The notes under the pieces were generated by a model. The model was not told the DNA's origin, did no database searches, and saw only the letters and a program-made list of their open reading frames with translations. Shown here piece by piece: positions 17,056 to 24,224 of a stretch of DNA of 64,000 nucleotides. Positions within the stretch are counted from its first letter, which is position 1, and each line of letters opens with the position of its first letter. Position numbers and translations under genes: made by a program. Origin of the DNA: CADEED01 sp039931065 (lineage in GTDB: Bacteria > Pseudomonadota > Gammaproteobacteria > Steroidobacterales > Steroidobacteraceae); assembly GCA_039931065.1 (NCBI GenBank), contig JBDTSP010000009.1, positions 62,001 to 126,000 on the forward strand, in the 5' to 3' direction.

Positions 17056-17670
17056 ATGACCGAAGTTCTCATCGTCTATTACAGCCGGCACGGCGCCACC
17101 GCCGCGCTGGCGCGCCACGCCGCCCGCGGCGTCGAAAGCGTCGCCGGATGCACGGCTACGCTGCGCACCGTGCCGCCCGTGAGCGCCGAGAACGAACGCC
17201 CGGTGAAAGCGATACCGGATACGGGCGCGCCCTACGCGACGCTCGACGACCTGCGGCGTGCGGACGGCTTGTTGTTAGGCAGCCCGACCCGCTTCGGCAA
17301 CATGGCGGCGCCGCTCAAATACTTTCTCGACGGCACTTCCGTCATCTGGCTCGACGGCACGTTGTCGGGCAAACCCGCAGCGGTGTTTTCGTCGTCGACC
17401 ACGCTGCATGGCGGGCAGGAATCCACGCTGCTGACGATGGCGCTGCCGCTGATCCATCACGGCATGTTGCTCACCGGAATTCCGTTCACCGAGCGCGGCA
17501 TCAACCAGACGCGCACCGGCGGCACACCTTACGGCGCAACACACGTGGCGGGCATGGCGCCGCAACCGGGCGCGTTGTCGGAAGACGAGAGTGCGCTCGC
17601 CCAGGCTCTTGGCAAACGCGTGGCGGAAATCGCGGCGGCGCTCGCCGCGGGACGCGCGGCGCGCCGCTAG
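17056..17670 (+). CDS. wrbA: NAD(P)H:quinone oxidoreductase, WrbA family
   Basis: Flavodoxin-fold FMN enzyme performing two-electron quinone reduction, 204 aa. Motifs: VLIVYYSRHGATAALARHA (FMN phosphate loop), GLLLGSPTRFGNMAAPLKYF, SSSTTLHGGQESTLL and TERGINQTRTGGTPYGATH, the latter two typical of WrbA. ATG 17056 follows GAGGAAACCC. An upstream ATG at 17023 in the same frame lies inside the divergent gap and is rejected. The stop is four bases before the hda stop on the other strand. Confidence 0.92.
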   Translation: MTEVLIVYYSRHGATAALARHAARGVESVAGCTATLRTVPPVSAENERPVKAIPDTGAPYATLDDLRRADGLLLGSPTRFGNMAAPLKYFLDGTSVIWLDGTLSGKPAAVFSSSTTLHGGQESTLLTMALPLIHHGMLLTGIPFTERGINQTRTGGTPYGATHVAGMAPQPGALSEDESALAQALGKRVAEIAAALAAGRAARR

Positions 17671-17674
17671 ACCC

Positions 17675-18370
17675 TCAGGATTTCTTGCCGTCCACGACGT
17701 CGCGAATGAACGGCACCGTGATGCGGCGCTGCGCGGCGAACGCCGCATCGTCGAGCGTGTCGAGAATTTCGCACAAGGTGCGCATGTCGCGCGGGAAGCG
17801 TCGCTGCAGGTAGCGGGCGGTCTCCGGCGGCAACTCGAAGCCGCGCAGATGCGCGCGCAGATGCAGCGCCTCGAGCTGCTCCTCGTCGTTGAGCTCACGC
17901 ACCGCGAATACCGCCGACGAGGCCAGCCGCGACTTCAAGTCCGGCAGTCCGAAATCGACGTGCGCCGGATTCTCGCGCGCCGCGAACACCAATGTGCTGC
18001 CGCGCTCGAGCGCGCGCTGCCACAGCGAAAACAGGCGTTCTTCCCAGTCCGCGAGGCCCGCGACGGTCTGCACGTCATCGAAACAGGCGACGTCCAGCGT
18101 ATCCGCGCCGTCGAGAGAAGCCGGCCCGAATGGCAGCAGGCTTTCCAGGGGTAGATAGGCTGCGCGCCGGGCCTGACCGACCCCGGCGCACACTGCCTGC
18201 AGCAGATGGGATTTACCGGCGGTGTGGGGCCCTGCGATCCAGGTCGCGCCCGCTGACTTTGCCGAGGCGATATTGCGCAGGTGCGCCACCAGCTCGACGT
18301 TGCGCGCGGTCAGGAAGCTCGCGAAAGTGGCGCGCTCCTTCAGTTGCACGCCGAGGATCAATTGACGCAT
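17675..18370 (-). CDS. hda: DnaA regulatory inactivator Hda
   Basis: AAA+ DnaA homologue (231 aa) that, with the sliding clamp, stimulates ATP hydrolysis on DnaA after initiation. The N-terminus MRQLILGVQL carries a clamp-binding-type motif. The Walker A is degenerate (WIAGPHTAGKSHLLQA) and Walker B is LDVACFDDVQ; sensor residues follow in FAARENPAHVDFGLPDLKSR. It lies 20 bases after pgsA, in a DUF2066-pgsA-hda operon that is divergent from purM as in many gammaproteobacteria. The usual PerM permease gene is replaced here by a phosphatidyltransferase. Confidence 0.9.
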   Translation of the reverse strand: MRQLILGVQLKERATFASFLTARNVELVAHLRNIASAKSAGATWIAGPHTAGKSHLLQAVCAGVGQARRAAYLPLESLLPFGPASLDGADTLDVACFDDVQTVAGLADWEERLFSLWQRALERGSTLVFAARENPAHVDFGLPDLKSRLASSAVFAVRELNDEEQLEALHLRAHLRGFELPPETARYLQRRFPRDMRTLCEILDTLDDAAFAAQRRITVPFIRDVVDGKKS

Positions 18371-18390
18371 GACAGGCTGGCGTCTGGCGG

Positions 18391-18930
18391 TCAGTTCGCG
18401 AGCGCGCGGCGCGTGAAAACCGCCAGGTAGTCAGCCCCCGACACCAGCGTCGTGATCAGGGTTACACAGGCGAGCGCCACGACCATGTCGCGCGTCGGCA
18501 GTCCGGCCGCGGCGCCGAGAATCGCGGCCAACGCCACCGCGAGCTGCATGCCGGTGTTGATTTTGCTGAGGATGGTCGGCCGGCCGTGCAGCGGACCGAT
18601 CCAGATTCGGTAAACGACCGCGCCGCTGCCGATCAACACGTCGCGCCCGACCACGACCGCGGTCAGCCACCACGGCACGAGGTTCATCCAGGTTGCGGTC
18701 AGGAACAGCGCCACCAGCAGTAGTTTGTCGGCCAGCGGGTCGAGGAGCTTGCCGAGGTGCGAGGTCCAGTTGAAGCGCTTCGCGAGCCAGCCGTCGAGTC
18801 CGTCGGAGACGGCGCAAACCGCCACCAGCACCAACGCCGTCCAGTAGTTGGCCGATTGCAGCGCGTCGATGGTCGGCCAGATCAGCGCGATGCGCACCAG
18901 GCAGATGAAATTGGGCAGGTGCCGCAACAT
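18391..18930 (-). CDS. pgsA: CDP-alcohol phosphatidyltransferase, PgsA-like
   Basis: Inner-membrane enzyme (179 aa), probably CDP-diacylglycerol-glycerol-3-phosphate 3-phosphatidyltransferase. Motif: SDGLDGWLAKRFNWTSHLG, then KLLDPLADKLL, matching D-G-x2-A-(K/R)R-x8-G-x3-D-x3-D. It begins LRHLPNFICLVRI, typical of PgsA-like proteins. ATG 18930 was chosen because the 30 codons upstream overlap the end of DUF2066 and are not membrane-like. A cardiolipin synthase-type CDP-alcohol transferase is the alternative. Confidence 0.82.
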   Translation of the reverse strand: MLRHLPNFICLVRIALIWPTIDALQSANYWTALVLVAVCAVSDGLDGWLAKRFNWTSHLGKLLDPLADKLLLVALFLTATWMNLVPWWLTAVVVGRDVLIGSGAVVYRIWIGPLHGRPTILSKINTGMQLAVALAAILGAAAGLPTRDMVVALACVTLITTLVSGADYLAVFTRRALAN

Positions 18931-18946
18931 GGGATCGCCGGCCCCT

Positions 18947-19912
18947 TCAAGGACGGTAGCGGTAAGCGATCGCGCCGCCCGCGCGCGGATCGGCACGTTC
19001 GAGGTGTGTGTCGCCGCCAAGTCCGGTCTGCAGAACGTCTGCGCCGCCGCGCGTCACCACCGAGAACGTGGCGCGAGTGCCGGACGCTTCGGCGAGCTGC
19101 ACGCTGCGCACGCCGTTGGCGGCGCCGAGCAAGTCTGAGACCCGCGCGTAATCCTTGAGCGCGGTTATGCCTTCCACCTCCACCAGGATCGCGAATTCCG
19201 GCAGCGCCGCATAGGCCGCGGAATTGCGGGCCATGATATCGGCCAGGGCGTTGATGGCTTCATCCAGCGAGCCGTTCCAGGTTTCGCTGATGCCGGAGGC
19301 GTTCAGCACCCAACGCCACGGCCCGCCTCCTGGCACCGAGTCCCCGTAACCCACCAGCACGGCATCGGCGTTCATGCGTCGCGCGGCGTCGAGCGCAACC
19401 TCGACGGAAATGTCACCCGCTGGCGCGATCCCGACCGCTTCCGGTCGCGCCACCCTGATCGGCTGACCGCGCCGGTCGCTGACCGAAGCGAGCACGCCTT
19501 CGACCTGGCGCCGACTCTCGAATACGCCGGCGGCCGGCCCACCGGTCAGGATGACCAACACCAGCGGCCGATCGCTGAGCCAGATCGAGCGGCCCGCCGC
19601 GATGATGTCGCGCTCGACCGCAGCGCCATCGAACATCAACACGTGGGTGCTGGTACCCCGGGCCGCGGGCCGCGTGCCAAGCACGTACTGCTGTGCCTGC
19701 GCGAGCAGGCCAGCAAGGGCCGGATCGTTCGCGGCGTCGCGCGCGCCGGTGGCACGCACCAGCACCTGGCGCAATGCGGCCTGCGCTTGCACAGAAGCTT
19801 CCGTCTGCGCCGAGACGGTTGCTTCATACACGCGCACCGGGCGCGTGGCTTCGGCGCGCTGGCCGAGACCGAGCAGCAGGGCCGCGATCAAACTCACGAT
19901 AAATGTTCGCAT
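18947..19912 (-). CDS. DUF2066 domain exported protein
   Basis: A 321-aa protein with an N-terminal signal peptide (FIVSLIAALLLGLGQRAEA). Recognisable DUF2066 features are the AALRQVLVRATGARD segment after the signal, RSIWLSDRPLVLVIL in the middle and LLGAANGVRSVQLAEASG near the end. Function is not established; the family is regularly found between purM and hda. ATG 19912 is 56 bases from the divergent purM start. Confidence 0.85.
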   Translation of the reverse strand: MRTFIVSLIAALLLGLGQRAEATRPVRVYEATVSAQTEASVQAQAALRQVLVRATGARDAANDPALAGLLAQAQQYVLGTRPAARGTSTHVLMFDGAAVERDIIAAGRSIWLSDRPLVLVILTGGPAAGVFESRRQVEGVLASVSDRRGQPIRVARPEAVGIAPAGDISVEVALDAARRMNADAVLVGYGDSVPGGGPWRWVLNASGISETWNGSLDEAINALADIMARNSAAYAALPEFAILVEVEGITALKDYARVSDLLGAANGVRSVQLAEASGTRATFSVVTRGGADVLQTGLGGDTHLERADPRAGGAIAYRYRP

Positions 19913-19968
19913 TGGCTACAATATCGCACGTTTTTTCCTGAGCTGCCGCGCCGGCACCCCCACTCTCA

Positions 19969-21000
19969 ATGACTCAATCCGGACTCACCTATCGCGATGC
20001 CGGCGTCGATATCGACGCGGGTGACGAACTCGTCGAACGCATCAAACCCATGGTCAAACGGACGATGCGCAAAGAGGTGCTCGCCGGGATTGGCGGCTTC
20101 GGTGCATTGGTCGAAGTGCCACTCGATCGTTACCGCAAACCCGTGCTGGTCTCCGGCACCGATGGCGTCGGAACCAAGCTCAGGCTCGCCATCGACACCG
20201 GACGGCACGACAAGATCGGCATCGATCTCGTCGCCATGTGCGCCAACGACGTCGCCGTCTCCGGCGCGGAGCCGCTGTTCTTCCTCGACTACTACGCCAC
20301 CGGCAAGTTGCGCGTCGACGTCGCGGAAGCCGTCATTCGCGGCATCGCGGAGGGCTGCTCGCTTGCCGGCGCCGCGCTGGTCGGCGGCGAAACGGCCGAG
20401 ATGCCCGGCATGTACCACGGCGACGACTACGACCTCGCCGGCTTCTGCGTAGGAATAGTGGAACGCGACCGGATCATCGACGGCACGAAGACGGCCCCGG
20501 GCGACGTGGTGATCGGGCTCGCCTCCTCCGGCCCGCACTCCAATGGCTATTCGCTGATCCGCAAACTGGTCTCCGTCGCCTCGGCCCACGAGCGGACACA
20601 GGTCGACGGCAAGTCGCTGTTCGATCGGCTGCTCACCCCGACGCGCATCTACGTGAAGTCGATGCTGGCGCTCGCGCAGAAGGTGAACGTGAAGGGCTTC
20701 GCGCACATCACCGGCGGCGGCATCACCGACAACATCCCGCGCGTGTTGCCCGATGGGTTCGAGGTCGTGTTGCAGCGGCGCAGCTGGGCGCGCGATCCGG
20801 TGTTCGACTGGCTGGCCGCGACGGGGTCGATCGCCTCCGCCGAGATGTATCGCACCTTCAACTGCGGCATCGGCATGATCGTGGTGGTCGCGCCCGCCGA
20901 TGTCGACGCAACGCTGGCGCAGCTTGCGGCCGCGGGTGAAACCGCCACTGTCATCGGCGGCGTCGGGCGCGGCTCGCGCGGCGTCGTCATCGAAGAGTAG
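19969..21000 (+). CDS. purM: Phosphoribosylformylglycinamidine cyclo-ligase
   Basis: AIR synthetase, fifth step of purine synthesis; 343 aa is the normal length. Motifs: VLVSGTDGVGTKLRLAID, GIDLVAMCANDVAVSGAEP, LVGGETAEMPGMY and ITGGGITDNIPRVLP. ATG 19969. A TACAAT element at 19917-19922 is a possible -10 box. purN follows three bases after the stop. Confidence 0.97.
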   Translation: MTQSGLTYRDAGVDIDAGDELVERIKPMVKRTMRKEVLAGIGGFGALVEVPLDRYRKPVLVSGTDGVGTKLRLAIDTGRHDKIGIDLVAMCANDVAVSGAEPLFFLDYYATGKLRVDVAEAVIRGIAEGCSLAGAALVGGETAEMPGMYHGDDYDLAGFCVGIVERDRIIDGTKTAPGDVVIGLASSGPHSNGYSLIRKLVSVASAHERTQVDGKSLFDRLLTPTRIYVKSMLALAQKVNVKGFAHITGGGITDNIPRVLPDGFEVVLQRRSWARDPVFDWLAATGSIASAEMYRTFNCGIGMIVVVAPADVDATLAQLAAAGETATVIGGVGRGSRGVVIEE

Positions 21001-21003
21001 GCG

Positions 21004-21654
21004 ATGCTGCCGGTTGCTGTGGTCATCTCCGGGCGCGGCAGCAACATGGAAGCCATCGTGCGCGCCTCGCAGGTTCATGGCAGCCGTTTCAAGATAGTTA
21101 GGGTGATCGCCGATCGCGACAGTGCCGGCGGCCTGGGCCGCGCCGCGGCGCTGGGCATTCGCACGGCTGTGGTGCCGGTGAAGCAGTTTCCCGATCGTGA
21201 AACCTTCGATGCGGCGCTGGCCGCGGAACTCGACCAAAGCGGCGCTCGCCTGGTGGCGCTGGCGGGTTTCATGCGTATTCTCTCTGCCAGGTTTGTGGAA
21301 CGTTTCGAGGGCCGTCTGCTCAACATCCATCCGTCGCTGCTGCCGAAGTACAAGGGCCTCGACACCCATGCGCGCGCGCTCGCGGCAAAGGATTCGCATC
21401 ACGGCGCGAGCGTCCATTACGTTACGGCCGAACTCGACGGCGGCCCCGTGATCATGCAGGGACGCCTGCGGATACGCGGCGGCGACACCCCGGACACGGT
21501 TTCAGCGCGCGTTCATGCGCTGGAACACATCATCTACCCCCATGTGTGCTCGCTCATTGCCGCTGGACGCATCGAATGCCGCGCCGGCCAGGTGTGGTTC
21601 GACGGTTCGCCCCTCGCCGCCCCGCTCATCGAGGAAAACGATGCGGCGGCCTGA
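21004..21654 (+). CDS. purN: Phosphoribosylglycinamide formyltransferase
   Basis: GAR transformylase using 10-formyl-THF, 216 aa. Motifs: VVISGRGSNMEAIVRA (phosphate loop), LVALAGFMRILSARFV, LLNIHPSLLPKYKGLDTH (catalytic Asn/His region) and HGASVHYVTAELDGGPVI with the catalytic Asp. Start ATG 21004, three bases after purM. The stop overlaps the DUF3108 start by 14 bases, so the three genes form one operon. Confidence 0.97.
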   Translation: MLPVAVVISGRGSNMEAIVRASQVHGSRFKIVRVIADRDSAGGLGRAAALGIRTAVVPVKQFPDRETFDAALAAELDQSGARLVALAGFMRILSARFVERFEGRLLNIHPSLLPKYKGLDTHARALAAKDSHHGASVHYVTAELDGGPVIMQGRLRIRGGDTPDTVSARVHALEHIIYPHVCSLIAAGRIECRAGQVWFDGSPLAAPLIEENDAAA

Positions 21655-22345
21655 CGCATTTCTGTTGTTCCTGCTGCTCGCAGTCTGCGGTACGGCCAGC
21701 GCCGATCCCGTCGACCTCAAGCCCTTCAAGGCCACTTACGTCGCCGAATGGAAGGGCATTACGGCCGCGACTTCGACCGTCGAGCTGATCCGTTCGGGCA
21801 GCGACACCTACGCCTACTCGTCGGTGAATTCAGCGCGCGGCCTGTTCCGGCTGGCTTTCCCCGACGCATTGACCCAGACCAGCACCTTCAGGATCGTGGG
21901 CGGCCAGGTCGTACCGCTCACGTTTCGCGGGACGGACGAAAAAGAACGGCCGATCGACCTGAAATTCGACTGGGACAAGAAGCGCGTCACGGGCACGGCG
22001 AAGGAACGCGCGGTCGATCTCGAGCTGCCGGAGGGCGCGCAGGACGCCATGTCGCTGCAGATCGCCTCGATGCGAAATCTCGCCGCCAACAAGTTGCAGA
22101 GCAGCGTCTGGATGATCGACGCGAACAAGCTCAAGGAATACGAACTGCGCCTCGAGGGCAATGCCCGCATCGACACCGAACTCGGCGAACTCGACACCGT
22201 CGTCTACGTAAGTCAGCGCAAGAACACCGATCGCTACACGAAGACCTGGGTGGCACCGACCCTCGGCTATCTACCCGTCAAGGCCGAAAGCATCCGCGGC
22301 AAGAAAGTCGAGGTGACTCTCCTGATCCAGTCCGTCGATCGGTAG
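21641..22345 (+). CDS. DUF3108 domain periplasmic protein
   Basis: A 234-aa protein with a cleavable signal peptide (AFLLFLLLAVCGTASA) and a DUF3108 body: LKPFKATYVAEWKGI, then SSVNSARGLFRLAF, and a C-terminal TKTWVAPTLGYLPVKAES. The family is a lipocalin-like beta-barrel of unknown role, very often encoded after purN. ATG 21641 overlaps purN by 14 bases. Confidence 0.87.
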   Translation: MRRPDAFLLFLLLAVCGTASADPVDLKPFKATYVAEWKGITAATSTVELIRSGSDTYAYSSVNSARGLFRLAFPDALTQTSTFRIVGGQVVPLTFRGTDEKERPIDLKFDWDKKRVTGTAKERAVDLELPEGAQDAMSLQIASMRNLAANKLQSSVWMIDANKLKEYELRLEGNARIDTELGELDTVVYVSQRKNTDRYTKTWVAPTLGYLPVKAESIRGKKVEVTLLIQSVDR

Positions 22346-22363
22346 AAAAAGGGGACCCTTTTT
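22346..22363. terminator. Short GC-rich hairpin with A/T tails between convergent genes
   Basis: AAAAAGGG-GA-CCCTTTTT directly after the DUF3108 stop forms an 8-bp stem flanked by T-runs on both strands, suiting a bidirectional terminator for DUF3108 and dcd. Its last base touches the dcd stop. The GGGGAC core resembles the palindromes at 81-125 and 52573-52652. Confidence 0.5.
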
Positions 22364-22929
22364 CAGGTCTTCGGGAGAGTGACGCCCTTCTGGCCCTGGT
22401 ACTTGCCGCCGCGGTCCTTGTACGAGGTCGAGCAGATCTCGTCCGACTCGAAGAACAACATCTGCGCCACGCCTTCGTTCGCGTAGATCTTCGCCGGCAG
22501 CGGCGTGCTGTTCGAGAATTCCAGCGTGACGTGACCTTCCCATTCCGGTTCCAAAGGCGTTACGTTCACTATTATTCCGCAACGCGCGTACGTCGATTTT
22601 CCGAGGCACACCACCAGCGTCGAGCGCGGAATGCGGAAATACTCCACGGTGCGCGCCAGCGCAAAGGAGTTCGGCGGAATGATGCAGACGTCCGCGTGCA
22701 CGTCGACGAAACTCTTCTCATCGAACGCCTTCGGATCGACGATGGTCGAATTGATGTTCGTGAAGATCTTGAATTCGCGCGAGCAACGCACGTCATAGCC
22801 ATAACTCGACGTGCCATACGACACGATCTTGTGGCCATCCGCGTGGCGGACCTGCTCCGGCGCGAACGGCTCGATCATTTTTTCGTTGGTCGCCATGCGG
22901 CGAATCCAGTTGTCCGACTTGATGCTCAT
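22363..22929 (-). CDS. dcd: dCTP deaminase
   Basis: Converts dCTP to dUTP for thymidylate synthesis. The 188-aa protein has the family motifs SYGTSSYGYDVRCS, CIIPPNSFALARTVEYFRIP, GKSTYARCGIIVNVTPLEPE with the catalytic Glu region, and GVAQMLFFE. ATG 22929 overlaps the apbC stop by four bases (ATGA), so the two are translationally coupled. Confidence 0.96.
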   Translation of the reverse strand: MSIKSDNWIRRMATNEKMIEPFAPEQVRHADGHKIVSYGTSSYGYDVRCSREFKIFTNINSTIVDPKAFDEKSFVDVHADVCIIPPNSFALARTVEYFRIPRSTLVVCLGKSTYARCGIIVNVTPLEPEWEGHVTLEFSNSTPLPAKIYANEGVAQMLFFESDEICSTSYKDRGGKYQGQKGVTLPKT

Positions 22930-24020
22930 GACTCTTCCACGACGATTTTGGGAAACAGGGTCGATCGATCTTTCGCGCGCCGCGACAGTGCCGCGGCGGT
23001 ACGGCGCGCCATGGCAAAATACGGCGCGGCATGCGCGGCATCCGGATGGGCGGCGACCGTAGGCGCGCCGCCATCGGCTTCTTCGCGCACCCGCACATCG
23101 AGCGGCAACTCAGCCAGCAATTCGACGCCGTACTGCGCGGCCATGCGCGCGCCGCCGCCGGCGCCGAACAGGTGCTCGACATGCCCGCAGTTGCTGCACA
23201 CGTGCACGCTCATGTTCTCGACGATGCCCAGCACCGGCACATTGACCTTCTCGAACATCTTGAGGCCCTTGCGAGCGTCGGCCAACGCGATGTCCTGCGG
23301 CGTGGTGACGATCACGGCGCCCGCCACCGGCACCCGTTGCGCGAGCGTCAACTGGATATCGCCAGTCCCGGGCGGCATGTCGATGACCAGGTAGTCGAGG
23401 TCCCCCCAATCCGTGTCGCCGAGCAACTGGGTGAGCGCCTGGGTGACCATCGGACCGCGCCAGACCATGGGTTGTTCGGGATCGATGAGGAACCCGATCG
23501 ACATCGCCGAGAGGCCATGGGCCTGCAGCGGCTTGATGCGCTTGCCATCGAGTGAGGCGGGCCTTTGGCCCGTGAGCCCGAGCATGATCGGCTGGCTTGG
23601 GCCGTAAATGTCGGCATCGAGAATGCCGACCTTCGCGCCCTGACGGGCCCAGGCGAGTGCAAGATTGGCCGCGACCGTCGACTTGCCGACGCCACCTTTG
23701 CCCGAGGCCACGGCCACAATGTTGCGAATGCTGGCGAGCGGAGAAAGCTGCCGCTGCACCGCGTGTGCCGTGATTCTGGCCGTGAGCTCAACGACGACGT
23801 CGCTGGGCCCACCGCCCGCTGCGAGGTGAGCCGCGAGGCCGCGCGTGAACTCGTCCTGATAGCCGCCGACCGGAAAGCCGAGCGCCACGCGAACGTGAGC
23901 CCGATCACCTTTCAACTCTGCGGACTCGACCGCCTGGGCACTTCCGAGGCTCTGACCGAGATATGGGTCCTGATATTTTTCGACCAGTGCGCGAAATTCG
24001 GCGGATGCCATGGGGGCCAT
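22926..24020 (-). CDS. apbC: Iron-sulfur cluster carrier protein ApbC/Mrp
   Basis: P-loop ATPase that carries Fe-S clusters to apo-proteins, 364 aa. An N-terminal DUF59/MIP18 domain (FRALVEKYQDPYLGQSLG) is followed by the deviant Walker A VASGKGGVGKSTVAANLA, LDADIYGPSQPIM, VIDMPPGTGDIQLTL and a C-x2-C in HVCSNCGHVEHLFG. The start is ATG 24020 or 24011; neither has a clear ribosome site. It is the first gene of the apbC-dcd pair and is divergent from the HEAT kinase gene. Confidence 0.95.
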   Translation of the reverse strand: MAPMASAEFRALVEKYQDPYLGQSLGSAQAVESAELKGDRAHVRVALGFPVGGYQDEFTRGLAAHLAAGGGPSDVVVELTARITAHAVQRQLSPLASIRNIVAVASGKGGVGKSTVAANLALAWARQGAKVGILDADIYGPSQPIMLGLTGQRPASLDGKRIKPLQAHGLSAMSIGFLIDPEQPMVWRGPMVTQALTQLLGDTDWGDLDYLVIDMPPGTGDIQLTLAQRVPVAGAVIVTTPQDIALADARKGLKMFEKVNVPVLGIVENMSVHVCSNCGHVEHLFGAGGGARMAAQYGVELLAELPLDVRVREEADGGAPTVAAHPDAAHAAPYFAMARRTAAALSRRAKDRSTLFPKIVVEES

Positions 24021-24116
24021 AGTTATGAAATTGTCCGCCGGGACAGAAGGGGCGGCGATTCTAGCGAAAATCCCATTGATGCGGTCTAGATCGGCCGGCC
24101 TCGACGGCACATATGG

Positions 24117-24122
24117 CATAAT
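24117..24122 (+). promoter_or_regulatory. Candidate -10 element upstream of the HEAT-kinase gene
   Basis: CATAAT lies in an AT-rich patch (ATGGCATAATTTTTGTAATAG) about 100 bases before the ATG at 24225, in the 204-base divergent gap with apbC. No certain -35 is visible. Confidence 0.3.
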
Positions 24123-24224
24123 TTTTGTAATAGGGTTCGGGCACATAAGGACGACAGGCTTGATTCATTCTGCCAGCGCACATCGAGGGGCCGCCCGGCG
24201 CGCTGCACGCGGAACATCCGTTTC

